NCBI GenBank assembly: GCA_023974075.1
Contig: CM043808.1
Location: forward strand, 25,241,578-25,305,577
DNA: 64,000 nucleotides
Reading direction: 5' to 3'
DNA from: Chaenocephalus aceratus
Lineage: Eukaryota; Chordata; Actinopteri; Perciformes; Channichthyidae
Below the pieces are notes generated by a model. The model was not told the DNA's origin. It did no database searches and saw only the letters and a list, made by a program, of their open reading frames with translations. Shown one piece after another: positions 45,397 through 57,984 of the stretch. The translations under genes were made by a program, and so were the position numbers. Position 1 is the first letter of the stretch; each line of letters begins with the position of its first letter.

Positions 45397-45739
45397 TGGT
45401 GGACTATCGGACATTCAAAATGCAGCATATTTCCCCCAAGTGTCTGTCAAAATGCATTTTACGTTTCTAACTTACAATATCATTATTTCCGCTCTCTTCA
45501 CTCCAGAAGAGCGATCTCCCTCTCTCTGTGTGCGGGGGATCACAGGAGGGGGGAGAGCTGTGGAATGTGACTCCACACATTCCGATGGCCAATTAGTTTT
45601 AAACAAAGGGTCCCCAACATACATAGGACAATGGGGGGGTTGGTTGACTCGGTTTGCATTCATGAAGAATGCACAAACGTGTTTAATCGTTAATGTCAGA
45701 TATGTACCAAGTAAATAGCCTACATTAGTTCCCTGCTCA

Positions 45740-45860
45740 AGATTAGATTCAACTTTATTGTTATTGCACAGATTACAGGTACTGAGACAACGAAATGCAG
45801 TTTTAGCTTCTAACCAGGTGCAACAAGCAGTAAAGTGAAAAGTAATGTTCACAATCTACA
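45740..45860 (-). repeat. Antisense LINE 3' tail
   Basis: AGATTAGATTCAACTTTATT, ACAGGTACTGAGACAACGAA and ATGCAGTTTTAGCTTCTAAC match a common fish LINE 3' end read antisense. Confidence 0.55.
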
Positions 45861-48800
45861 GAATAAAATATATAATGAATTGAATGATGAATCAACAGTG
45901 AGGGGTATGAATACACTATATCAGCCTGTGAGCAGTATGAACAGGTGTGTTAATCGTTTATGTCAGATATGTACCAAGTAAATAGCCTACATTAATTTCA
46001 TGATGGATTTAAAGCACATTTATTTCGTTAAAAATAAAGAAAATGATTAAATGTAGGGGTGAATTGCCCTAATGTGGAAAATGTTTGCATTTCAGACTTC
46101 GGGAATATATTGCGACATAAAGCCGATACAATAAATCAAAATCCAGTAACATTCTGAAATCCACAGGATGTGTCCTAATCAAACCAAAAGAGAACATGCA
46201 GATATTAAACTCATAAAAGAAATGGTAGACATATTAGTACCAAGTTGTCTCAGACAATCTGTTTTCCTAATGTGAGACAGTTCTGTGCAAAATGTGGGAC
46301 ACTGAAAAGTCTATTAAAAAGCCTCAGTCACCTTCATTCATGTAATAAAAAAAATCTCAGGCCAGTACACTCAAAGCTACAGTACATTTGCAATACCATG
46401 CTATGTTACTATTTATAATGTTATTGTTGTTACAACAGAAGATGTTTTTATTTAAATTGAAGTTAAATGCATCAATCTGGTTGCACTGAGGGCAAAATTA
46501 GTAGATTTGTGGATACAGCTCTCAACACTCATATGAAACAGAACTGTTCTTACAATGTGTGTTGGAAGGTATTAAATTACTATGCATATTTTATTGTGTA
46601 AACACACAGCTGATCACATGAGAACTGCCGTTTCATTCAGAGCGTTTACAAAAAACGACGGTCTGATTTCAACAACTCAATGTGTGATTATTATAGCAGT
46701 AATATTAGACACTAATAATACAGTACACTATTACACTGTACATATTATTGTTTGCCCGTGGGATTAGGGTGATCGGTAGTGAGAGCCGCTGCCTTTCCTC
46801 CGGTCGGATGTGATATAAAAACAAAGCGATTATTGTTGTTGTTGTAAACTCACGTGGATTAAATGTAGTGCATTCATTTCAACTCGCGAACATATGATAC
46901 ATTTAAATGGAATGCGGGATGACGATCGAACATCGTTTGTTTGACCCTGGATGCATTTCCCGATCTAAAAACATAGCGATGGTTTTGTACTTACGCGGCG
47001 TAAGTTACACCAACGTGAAATTAAACATTATTTTGTTAAATAAAAACATGGTGATGTTTAGTAAATGATTACATGTCTCTTACTTAGCACAGAATATGAT
47101 CCTATCCGTGACATAATATGGATCTTAACAAATATCCGCTATATCAGATACCTGTAGATCAGCTGTTTATTTCACATGAGTTTCAGTGTGGCAGCTTTTC
47201 ACAGCTCCCCCTGGTGGATCCATGATCCATTGCAGCTGGTTTCATTATAATTAAATGTATTTATCAAGGGGGGCGTTTCAAGTCCTGCGGGGGGGTTTTC
47301 CTTTTGAGCAGGGGCCCCACCCCGTGCCGATCACGGACCCGCACGGGTAGGCGTCTGAAACGAAGCGCTACATCTGTATGGTGGGATTTTGTAGTTTTGA
47401 CATACCTCGGAAAACAGCGTCCTTGGCAGTGTATGGCAGAATGAGGCTGAGGTGGTGTGTGCCGTCTCATAGAAAGTGTAGTCTTCAGCCATCTCAGCAG
47501 TCAGCTCTCGAGGTCCAACGATAGCCTTGAAATTAGGAGCCGTGACTCCCGAATTTCACGCTGATGTAAAACTGGTTCTGGTCACAGGTGCCAGCCATGA
47601 TTGGTAGCACTAGAGCAGCAAAACATGCATTTATCCATTTGATTGTGTAGCTTTTACTCTAAAATGTTTTGTTTGATTTTTGAAAAAATAATTTGCATAA
47701 ATATATTTTCAAAAGCAAATTCAATATGATCTCACCAACATCCTGCAGAGAGGCCCGCAGGTCGACCGGGAGAGCAAAAGGAGTTTCTTCAGGCAGGACC
47801 ATCAACCCAAAGAATCAGAGGGAGGAAGTAGGATGTAACCAAGCGCTCAGGATTCTGCACAAATGAAATAACAGCTCAGCACACTGAAAATATGCTGGTA
47901 CAAAGTGATATTTTGAATCTATAATGTCATACATGTTTTAAGACAACATCGGCATCAAAGGGCACTTGAAGAGAGAAGCTCTTGGAGCCATTAGCCAAGC
48001 TGTGTTCCTGGACTGTGAAGCCTTTGGCATTGCTCTCCTCAACAGTGAGGACCCCGGTGGAGAAGGTGATGTTGCTCAGCTCAACGTCATGGAGGAAGGT
48101 TCCCAAGAGAACGCTGAACACCCGAGTCTCTGGGACAGTGTCCTGAGGAACAGAAGGTGGCAAGTTTACAAAATTATAAACCCTGCCTGAACGTTTGATA
48201 GAACAATTGAGTAGTTGGCTTGAGTGCTGCTTTAAAATAACACAATAATTTAAAAAAAAAAAAGGCAGTCTTTGTAAGCAAAATACTGTACTTGGCTTCC
48301 TTGACTTCCTATCCAAACACACCCATTTTGCAAAAACTGACCACTGAAACAGGCCTCGAGTGGTTTGTGTCAGACTTGTTGATCCAAAGCTAGGTAAAAA
48401 TCTAACCTCTTTGTGGTCGCCAACATTTTTCATACCTACTAGAAAATGTGACTTACCATCCTGGATTTGGGGAGATTGAGTGCATCAGAGGGGTCATGAT
48501 GGGGAACAAAACCTTTGTATCTGGTATCATCTTGGGTGTCATCTTCTCTCCACAGTACCTCAAGCATGGGCTCCACAAAGTAGGTGATGTGGTACTGGTC
48601 ATCTGGGGCATGGCTCTGCAATAATTCATGACATTTCAATAAAACATGCAAATGCACTAGTGACTCTTTGCATTTCGAAATCTAGAGATTTTCCCCAACC
48701 TTGTAGTAACCATCAGGCGAGCCCACTTGGATCTCGACGACGCTGTGGAAGTCGTGGTGCTCAGCGTGTACCCCGTGCGGCATCTGAGATCTATCAAAGC

Positions 48801-50857
48801 CTCTGCCCGTTGATTCCCATGTGCATTTCTGAGACGTTAATTCTGCCGTCAACAGAGGAGTCACACGGCGAGGTACGTGCCAAGAGATCATATCTCGGTG
48901 AAAGGACGCCAACCAATTACTGACAAATTGGAGCTGTTAAGGTTAACTGTGCAACAATTAAGCTTACTGTGAATGCAATATGTTGCTCAGGATACTCACC
49001 TTTGGGACAAGCAGCTGCCAAGTTCACTACATTCAGACCCTCTGGTGCCATGTAGTAGGCGCTCACCCTAAAAACTTCCATGGGGAACTCCAGCCACCCT
49101 AAAGAGAGGAGAGGTTTAATATAATTGACATGAGGGAAAGAAAACACTGTATAGGAGTGTGTTGCTTACATCCTCTGAATAAGTCTCTGCTGTATTGTAC
49201 GGGCTTCGCATAACCAGACGACTAGAGGTAGTTTTGGCAGCGTAGCCGGCTTGTTCAGCCTCTTGCAACACCATGGCCACTGGTTCTGGGGTGTAAAACG
49301 TCATCTTCCAGATACCTTGTGATGCACCAGGAGGCCTACAGGAAAGAACAAATTATAATAAAATCCTCATTGGTGTAGGGGAGGAATTAAACAGTAGTAA
49401 TCTGAACAGTTTAATTCAACCATACTTCAAGATTGGCGTTGAGCTTTCGTCTTTACCCTCCGAGTCTGACCCTTAGTCCTTCAGCATCAAGGTTAGCCAT
49501 GTTTTTTGCGAAACCTAAAACAGAAATGGTGGTTTTAAGCATTTGTTTCCATACACACAAGATGGTGGACTCATCAAATGTAAAGATGAACCTACTTCCA
49601 TGTAGTTCCTGTCGCAGAGGATCCTCCCTGGAGGCCCAGCGAGTGTAGCTGCAAGTCTGAGACACATTCATGACTGACCACGTCTGATGGATTCTCGCCG
49701 TACATCTGGAGTCCTCAAGCCAACGTTACATGTAGCATCATCCTATAAATAGAAAAAATCAAATTAAGAGAAAATCCCTAATATTCTTTGGTTCCAGCTT
49801 CTTTGTCATTGAAAATGTAATATCCTTGCCTTCAGGGAACACATTTGGAGTCAAAATGGATATTTGTGTATGTAACAAACAAGTCAAGAAAGTACCTAGT
49901 GGATTAATAGAGGAATACAGTTTTGAGTGGAGCAGTGTTAATATGTTAGGGATGTACCAAACAAAAAAGGGAAAATGTATTTTGTTTCTTTTTACGTACG
50001 GGGTTAAAATAAACATCAGGGAAACACACAAAAAATGGGAGCACACCATGTGTTTGTTGAGACATTAATAATCATTCACTTGACAGAGATTAGCCACCTG
50101 TGGCCCCAACTAAACTTGGTAGAAAAATTACATTGAATGGCTGTTTAAACCACCTTTAGCCTCAAAACAAACCTTGTTGTCCACAAAGCAGCCCATCAGG
50201 GAGGTGTAGATTCTGGTGTTACCCCACGGGTCAGACTCCATGCTGTATCCACACTGAGCAGCCATGCTAGGCGTTAACAAAATGTGCTTGGTGCCATCTG
50301 AGGGGAGACAATAAGCTTGTCAGGGACCCTTTCCTCAGTGACGAACCAATCAGCTGCATTATTAGCAGTTAATACTTACTGATAGCCTCCACCTCAAGTT
50401 GGTTTCCCACTGCTAAAAGCCTTGTCCAACGACAGTCTCATTACATTTGCGGCACAGTCAGACCTAACCCACTGCCTGTTAAAAGAAAAGGCTTGTGAGG
50501 AGAATGTAAACCGAGGGTAATATGCTGTATAAAATGACTTGATGAGAATTGAAGCTTACTTGACTGCAAATATAGCTTCAATTAGACCTGGCTTGACCCA
50601 AGATGATAGCTGCAGCCATCCATAACAAACTTGAACACATAGAACACATCATTTAGAGACAATTAAGTACACACATAGAAATAAATCTACAATAAATGTA
50701 ACTTACATGTTCCAAGCCTCAGCATGTTGCAGTTTGTAAGCAGCAAAACCAAAAGAATACAGTCAGTATCAGAGCTTGGCAATATCCAGCACACCTTCCA
50801 ACAAAAACCAAGTCTAAAGGAAGGGGACTGGATGATTAACTGAGACATCAGCAGCTG

Positions 50858-50890
50858 CTTTATATTCCACTTAACGACAAAGCACAGGTG
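50858..50890 (-). promoter_or_regulatory. Candidate zpax promoter: TATA box and E-box
   Basis: On the minus strand TATAAA lies at 50864-50859 and an E-box CACCTG at 50890-50885, 21 bp upstream of it. E-boxes bound by FIGLA are known to drive ZP genes in oocytes. The TATA box is only about 10 bp before the ATG at 50848, so transcription would normally start downstream of that ATG. This casts doubt on it as the true start; no clearly better ATG is seen in exon 1 (the next in frame is close to its end). Confidence 0.5.
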
Positions 50891-50908
50891 AGGCTTGTTA
50901 AGGATTCT

Positions 50909-51532
<624 letters not shown>

Positions 51533-52179
51533 ATCCCTGCAACACACTCTCACTCCCTAAGCGTCCAATAGCGACGTTTGGTCAGTGTCCGTGCGTCCAA
51601 TTGTGACGCTCCTAGGCTCCGTCAGCGTCATAAAGGGACGCAAATAGCTTTCAACTGATTGCAATGTATTCCCATCTGCGTCGGGATTTGACGCTCATGG
51701 AAGCACGCATTTGTTTGTGTCGGCTGCCCTTAAAGGTAATGTGAGCGTCCATTCCCATTGGATAACGGAGAATTGTACACCCGGAATGTACAACCCAGTC
51801 TCACGGCATTTCGTGTTCACCAACACAATTTTTAATCTATTGATTCGTGTTTACCAACACGATTTGCCCCTTTTTTCCGTCGTTTGCACAGCACGATTTT
51901 AAAGCGATGTATTTCTACTGGTAACGTGTTTCGTGCCTGCAGGATGCAGCACATCTTTTTCTCCGGTCGGGTCGTGGAAGACCGGAAGCTGTGTGGTTCA
52001 TAAAAACCTATTCTTACTCAATATCAAGCCACAGTTATTGCTTTTATTTTAAATCGTATAATTTCGGACTTTTGTTATCGTCTGTGAGGAAAATAAATGG
52101 GGCTCAGAGCCTCAAGATACTGAAATCTGTATTTTTTAAATCTTTTTTTCCTTCTAATTTGTTATTCTTTTCAAAAGAA

Positions 52180-52385
52180 GATGCTACTCAATCGGAAGCT
52201 ATGGTACCTGTTTATGTGGATAATTTTGTAAATGATGCTGTATGATGTCCTTTTGTTGTACTATTTATGTTTTTTATGTTTCATGTGGAACTACTTGAGC
52301 AGGTCCTCCCTTGGAAAAGAGATCAATGATCTCAATGGGATTTTATCTGTATAAATAAAGGTTTTGAAATTAAATGAAATGAAAA
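52180..52385 (+). repeat. LINE 3' end inserted in the nested long-TIR element
   Basis: GCTGTATGATGTCCTTTTG, GAGATCAATGATCTCAATGG and TATAAATAAAGG with a GAAATTAAATGAAATGAAA tail. Same family as 6985-7705. The corresponding position at about 36635 lacks it (TTTTGAAAAGAATAAC uninterrupted). Confidence 0.75.
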
Positions 52386-53559
52386 ATAACACACTGTTAT
52401 TTACTCACCAATAACACACAATTATCCTTGCTTTTATTTATGGTTTAATTCCATAATCTCGGGCTTTTTTTGGCATCCGTCAGAACTGAATTTCAAAATA
52501 AAAATAACCGGAAAACAGACGTAGGCATTTCGAGCCAAGATCCTCAGCTATGGTTTAAGCTCGCTGATTGGATGTGTTAGCCGCAATGCATGCTGGGATT
52601 TGGTGTTTATATTATATGAAATCCGGAAAACATTTTAAAAGAATAAAATAATACTTAATTCCGAGTGCTCTTGCTTTTATCTTTGAAAGTCATCACATAA
52701 CGGCATTGTAATACACGGTTCGGCTGCATTACATATTACAGATCTGCCGTAGTTCTTTATTTAGAGAGCCCTGATGAGAAGACCTTTGGAAAAACTGGAA
52801 GAAATGCCGCCGAAACTGAATACGTAAATATATCAACAATTAAACAACATCTTCAATTTCTCTTCACACAATACGTCTCTTTGCAGTATCAACACTAATT
52901 CGGCTGACTTTTACATTTGATCTAATTCATAGATAGGTTATATTTACACCATAATGGTGCACAGCTGATAGAAAAGGACTGTAGTTTTTAAAGATATTAC
53001 TGATTTTCTTTGAATGTAAGAATGTAAATACTGAGTCTGAAATAGTAATAGCAATATGCTGTAAAATGATGTGAAAGCATGCATAAAAACTATACATCTT
53101 CAGATGTTGTACATACACACTAATAATACAAAGTTATTATGGCTGTGTGCACCTTGTGTGCACCTCCTAGTGGTTAAAGCACGTTATTGAATTATTGTTT
53201 TTATGTGTTATATTTGATTAAACAAATATTAAGAGTACATATTTTCATAGGGGGAAAGTATAAATATAGAAATATAGAATATAAAAAATCAAGAAGATAC
53301 TATAAGTGATCTCTACAATAAAACAGTTTAGTGCAGGATGTACAAAGATAGGAGGAGGTGCAAAACAGAAAACGGATTATTAACCTTTATTTAAACATTA
53401 AATATTAAATATTAAGCCTGACAAAGTAATTAACGTCTAATATATTGCTTTCCTGCAATGTTAACTATGTTGAAGCACTTATTTGAACTGATATTATACA
53501 CATTAATTATACTCTTATGTATGTAGATAGAATAAGAAATGTGCAGAATATGACAGTTT

Positions 53560-53710
53560 AATGGTGGAGGTACACACATATTGATAGATGTCTTGTAATG
53601 CACTGTTGAGGAACCTGTGACCCAAGTTTTTCATTCATTGCATAACTACACCGTAGTTGTGTATATGATATGTCAATAAACCTTTGAAAATCTGAAAGGG
53701 ATGTGCAAAA
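53560..53710 (+). repeat. LINE 3' end (TTGAAATC-tail family)
   Basis: TGATAGATGTCTTGTAATGC, CAAGTTTTTCATTCATTGC and CAATAAACCTTTGAAAATC, like 13740-13900. Confidence 0.6.
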
Positions 53711-55210
53711 TAGCCATAATATACAGTCTTTAATTAACTATTAGTTGAGAATAACGAGTAATGAATATACTTTATTACTTGTTTCCATTCATGTCAATTG
53801 CAGATACATGTTTAGTCTTCTCAAGCACCAACTATCAACTATCTCTCCTGATTGTTGGCACTTGACAATCACCTTACCTGAATTTTACTCAGGTGTAACT
53901 AAAGTCTGATTTAAGGGTTGTTTATATTTCACATAATTAATCAGAATCTGCAAAGTAACTCAAATAAATGCAGTGGAGTAAAAAATACCAGGTTAACCTC
54001 TGAATTGTAGTGGAGTAGAATTACAAAGTAGCAATGAGCTGTCATGTGGGTTATATATTAATGCTGCGCATTATGGACACAAGTGATTTTCACCCATTTA
54101 TTAATGATATGTTTTACATTTGATAACACCAATGTGTTTTAATAATGTCAACTTCTAATGTGGGAAAAACAAAAACGTTCAGTAGAGACGTCCCATAGAA
54201 CATTTTGCGAAACACAATAGCCAGCATGTGTAGTTCTGGGGGGGTGTTCGATTCCAGTTGTGGATAGTCTGGCGTGTTTTCGTTCCATTTCACACAGCTG
54301 TTTGACGCTCTGCGTAACCTTACGGGACTGTAGTCCTAAACGATAGCTGGGGATTATGGGTAGTGTAGTGTCTTCGGCCATCCTAAACTCAGAAATGTTG
54401 ACAATCGCAATGATGCTGGAAATGTCCCTTATAGGCCTACGTCTGTTTCCGGTTATTTTTATTTTGAAATTCAGTTCCTGACGGACACCAAAAAAGCCAG
54501 AGATTATGGAATTAAACCAATAGATAAAAGCAAGGATAATTGTGTGTTATTGGTGAGTAAATAACAGTGTGTTATTTTTGAAAAGAATGACAAATTAGAA
54601 GGAAAAAAATATTTAAAAATACAGATTTCAGTATCCTGAGGCTCTGAGCCCCATTTATTTTCCTCACAGGACAGCAACAAAAGTCCGAAATTATACGATT
54701 TAAAATAAAAGCAATAATTGTGGCTTGATATTGAGTAAGAACATGTTTTTATGAACCACACAGCTTCCGGTCTTCCACGACCCGACCGGAGAAAAAGACG
54801 TGTTTCAGCCTGCAGGCACAAAACACGTTACCAGTAGAAAATACATTGCTTTCAAATCGTGCTGTGCAACACGAAAAAAGGGGCAAATCGTGTTGGTGAA
54901 CACGAATCAATAGATTAAAAATCGTGTTGGTGAACACGAAATGCCGTGAGACTGGGTTGGGATGTAAGTATTCCTCTTACTGTCGATTGATTTTACAGTG
55001 ATATCTGCACTACTCATCGACTAAAAAACACCAGATTATCCTTGTTAATTACACAACATTGATTGGCTTAAATTGTGTGCAATGCTTTTGTATTTTTCCC
55101 CTTCGATTCGGAGAAACAAATATTTGTTCTGAGTAAAGGATGGCAGAAGACACTACACTACCCAGAATCCCCAGCTATCGTTTGGACTACACCATGTGCT
55201 CTGTTTGACA

Positions 55211-57181
55211 AACCCCGTGATAGTCCTCAAGCTCTGTGATTGGAGAGTGTGCTCCGAGGGTTTAAGCCGATTCTCGAACAGCACTTGAAATGGGATGGAA
55301 CCACGGCAGACTGTCCAAAACTGGATTTGAACGGGTCCACCGCGTCCCCCCTCCCCCCACCCCGTCCACAGAACTACACATGCTGGCTATTCTGTTTCGC
55401 AACATGTTCTCTATGGCACGTCTCTACTGGGAGTTGTAGTTTTAAAAGACGTTTTCGTATTTCCCATAATAAGAAGTTGCCAGTATAAACTGTGTGCGTC
55501 CCTGGACGGTTTAGGGGACAGGAAACACTCACATTTAAAAACATATAATTAATACATGGGTGAAAATTGCTTGTGCCCATTATGGGCAGTATTAATACCC
55601 ACATGCCAGCTAAGGTCAGAAGAGCTTTATTTAACAGCTGGTCTTATGTTTGTGACCCCTGTGATAACATTACATTACATTAATTGATAAGCCTGAAACA
55701 TGCACTTGTCAAGGTTCAGAAGCACATTTTGCAAATATGGCAGTAGCCATCGATCAGCTTAAGATAAGATATACTTTATTGATCCCAAGTTGGAACATTT
55801 GCGTACATCAGCATGTGGTAACAGTTAAATATGCAGTTGTGTTTATTTGAAATCATTTAGTATAATCACACAAATTCTGTGTTTATATTCAACATTCTGT
55901 GTTCTTTATTTATTGATTGTTCAATACCTGAGAAGCCGGAGATTAAATATCTACATTACATCTTATAAGGTATAATACATTATGTATAATATCAGTAAAA
56001 TAAGTGCTTCAACATAGTTAACATTGCTGGAGGTATGCACAAATATTGATAGATGTCTTGTAATGCACTATTGAGGAACCTGCAACCCAAGTTTTTCATT
56101 CAGTGCAGAACTACACCACAGTTGTGTAGGCCTATATGATATGTCAATAAACCTTAGAAAATCTTGAAATCTTGAAAGGGATGTGCAAAATAGTCATTAT
56201 ATACAGTCTTTAATGAACTATTAGTAGAGAATAACGAGTAATGAATATACTTTATGGGATCCTATTAATATCTAATAATAAAAATAATGAAATTCAATAA
56301 CATGCTTTAACCACTAGGTTAAATCAGCTGTGCACCTTTATGGTGTAAATACAGCCTATCTACCAATTGGATCAAATATAAAAGTGAGCCGAATTAGTGT
56401 TGATACTGCAAGGAGACGTATTGTGTGAAAAGAAACGTAAGATGTTGTTTAATGGCTGATATATTTATGATCCACGTCACGTTTTCAGTTCCTCATGTTT
56501 GTCTAGAGGTCTTCTCATCAGGGCTTTATAAATACAGAACTACGGCAGATATGTAATATGTAATGCAACCAAACCGTGTATTACAATGCCGTTATGTGAT
56601 GACTTTCAAAGAGAAAAGCAAGCACACTCGGAATAAAGTATTATTATTTTTTTTTTTTTAAATGTTTTCGGTCTGTTTCCGGTATTTGTTAATGACGATG
56701 TGCTGTGAGAATTGAGACTGGAATTGCACAGGGGAAAATAACGTAGGCTATCTTTAGATGCGGATTTTGTTAAACTAATATGTTTGCGCTGTGGACCAAC
56801 ATATAACATTGACGGGGAAGGGGGTAGCAATAAAGATAACACCATTAAACAGTTACACAACATAACAGAAATAATATCGATAGCAGCGTCCCTAGCAACC
56901 ACCTTGGTAACAATGAAAACGTCGCGATTTCCTGAAGTAATCTTCATAATAACTAGCAAACTAAAGATCATGTACATCCATTGCACACATAATCTGAAAT
57001 AACAACTCATATTTCTCGCATCAAATGACATCAAAACGCATTTTAATGGCCAAACTAACTTTAAAATAGGCATTTTCCACCGAGAATAAAACGAAGTTCG
57101 GCCATGTTTGCTTTTTCTGCAGGGAGAAATTTGAAGATCATGTGACATAGACGCCAGCCATCGGAATGAATGGTGAAAAAA
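55211..57181. other. Interior of the giant long-TIR element
   Basis: No transposase is recognised. It contains an antisense LINE tail (55765-55810, AAGATATACTTTATTGATCC), a LINE 3' end (56030-56180) and a stretch (56280-56640) homologous to 27790-28320. The 180-codon minus frame at 56606-57148 matches nothing I know, has no catalytic motif and overlaps repeat sequence. Confidence 0.5.
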
Positions 57182-57984
57182 CGGGGTTTGTCAAACAGAG
57201 CACATGGTGTAGTCCAAACGATAGCTGGGGATTATGGGTAGTGTAGTGTCTTATGCCATCCTTTACTCCGAAAAAATATTTGTTTCTCCGAATCGAAGGG
57301 GAAAAATACAAAAGCATTGCACACAATTTAAACCAATCAATGTTGTGTAATTAACAAGGATAATCTGGTGTTTTTTAGTCGATGAGTAGTGCATATATCA
57401 CTGTAAAATCAATCGACAGTAAGAGGAATACTTACTTCCGGGTGTACAATTCTCCGTTATCCAATGGGAATGGACGCTCACATTGCCTTTAAGGGCAGCC
57501 GACATAAACGAATGCCGTGCTTCCATGAGCGTCAAATCCCGACGCAGATGGGAATACATTGCAATCAGTTGAAAGCTATTTGCGTCCCTTTACGACGCTG
57601 AAGGAGCCTAGGAGCGTCACAATTGGACACCACGGACACTGACCAAACGTCGCTATTGGACGCTTAGGGAGTGAGAGTGTGTTGATCCCTGTGGGATATC
57701 TACTTGATTTCATAGGCTCAAACTGAATGTTTTTGCAGCAATAGTTTTATTTTCATTGTTTCTGTTCCTTGTGTAGGTTTATTTTGTATGTGGTTTGTGT
57801 TTACTTTAAGGTTCATCTTCATTCTGATATCTTTAATCAAAGGGTTCATGTTCAGATCAAATAAAATTCCAATTTTCTATTCGATAGCTATTCATTATTG
57901 TAAATAATTTGACAAACTTGACAGATTGTTTCTTCAAGCCAACAGATTTCAGGATTTATAAAAAGGTATATTCTATAGTTTATG

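Larger units (their letters stand above)
43610..47400. other. Large zpax intron 13, filled with mobile-element remnants
   Basis: The 3.8-kb gap between exons 13 and 14 is far longer than the other introns of the gene (mostly about 80-350 bp). It holds an antisense LINE tail (43885-44200), a candidate piggyBac element (44230-45396), another LINE tail (45740-45860), and AT-rich sequence with nothing recognisable from 45870 to 47250. No extra exon is needed: exon 13 ends with LPYTAKDAVF and exon 14 continues with ESVKSRIDLLLLD. Confidence 0.65.
41883..50848 (-). pseudogene. zpax: Zona pellucida protein AX-like gene, 21 exons, multiple frameshifts
   Basis: The only large host gene. It would encode an oocyte-secreted egg-envelope glycoprotein of roughly 960 residues. 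Exons, high to low: 50707-50848, 50560-~50625, 50380-50475, 50173-50297, 49596-49742, 49426-49514, 49170-49335, 49000-49098, 48700-48919, 48457-48615, 47933-48142, 47736-47854, 47406-47609, 43449-43564, 43198-43376, 43028-43127, 42804-42939, 42535-42717, 42230-42371, 42024-42144, 41883-41953. Most have GT/AG borders. Motifs include AQCGYSMESDPWGNTRIY, YTPEPVAMVLQEAEQAGY and, in the ZP domain, SFSVDTCGTTRT and CFYVVNETQT. The C-terminal exon has KKGERRSTDS, a candidate processing site, then a stop. Lesions: extra bases in exons 3, 5 (three), 12 and 13, shifts in 9, 16 and 18, and a TAA in exon 6. It is a pseudogene or an error-rich assembly. The start is uncertain. Confidence 0.8.
51791..54959. 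mobile_element. Nested long-TIR element, CAACCCAGTCTCAC type
   Basis: Begins CAACCCAGTCTCACGG and ends CCGTGAGACTGGGTTG, with long inverted arms (51791-52560 against about 54430-54959). Flanks GGAATGTA and GGATGTAA are an imperfect duplication. The left three-fifths match 27763-36983 in reverse complement, minus the ISL2EU-like pair, and give the empty site CCAATCAGCGAGC (reverse complement) for it. A LINE 3' fragment (52180-52385) is inserted in this copy only. Confidence 0.8.
51540..57684. mobile_element. Giant long-TIR DNA element (CAAC...GTTG family) with TSD
   Basis: Begins CAACACACTCTCACTCCC and ends GGGAGTGAGAGTGTGTTG, flanked by ATCCCTG at 51533-51539 and 57685-57691. Inverted arms of about 500 bp: 51540-51790 plus 54960-55210 on the left (split by the nested element 51791-54959) and 57182-57684 on the right. 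The arms share AGCGTCCAATAGCGACGTTT and GGATAACGGAGAATTGTACA. The inner arm (TTGATTTTACAGTGATATCT, ACACTACACTACCCAGAATC) is homologous to the arms of the element at 12158-16442. No transposase frame is seen in the interior. Confidence 0.82.

Noticed and set aside
47264..47470. Minus-strand frame MRRHTPPQPHSAIHCQ... as a separate gene
   Set aside because: It overlaps zpax exon 13 in the wrong frame and runs into the intron.
56606..57148. 180-codon minus-strand frame as a gene
   Set aside because: Overlaps repeat sequence homologous to other long-TIR elements, has no recognisable domain, and ends in a lysine run from a poly-T tract.
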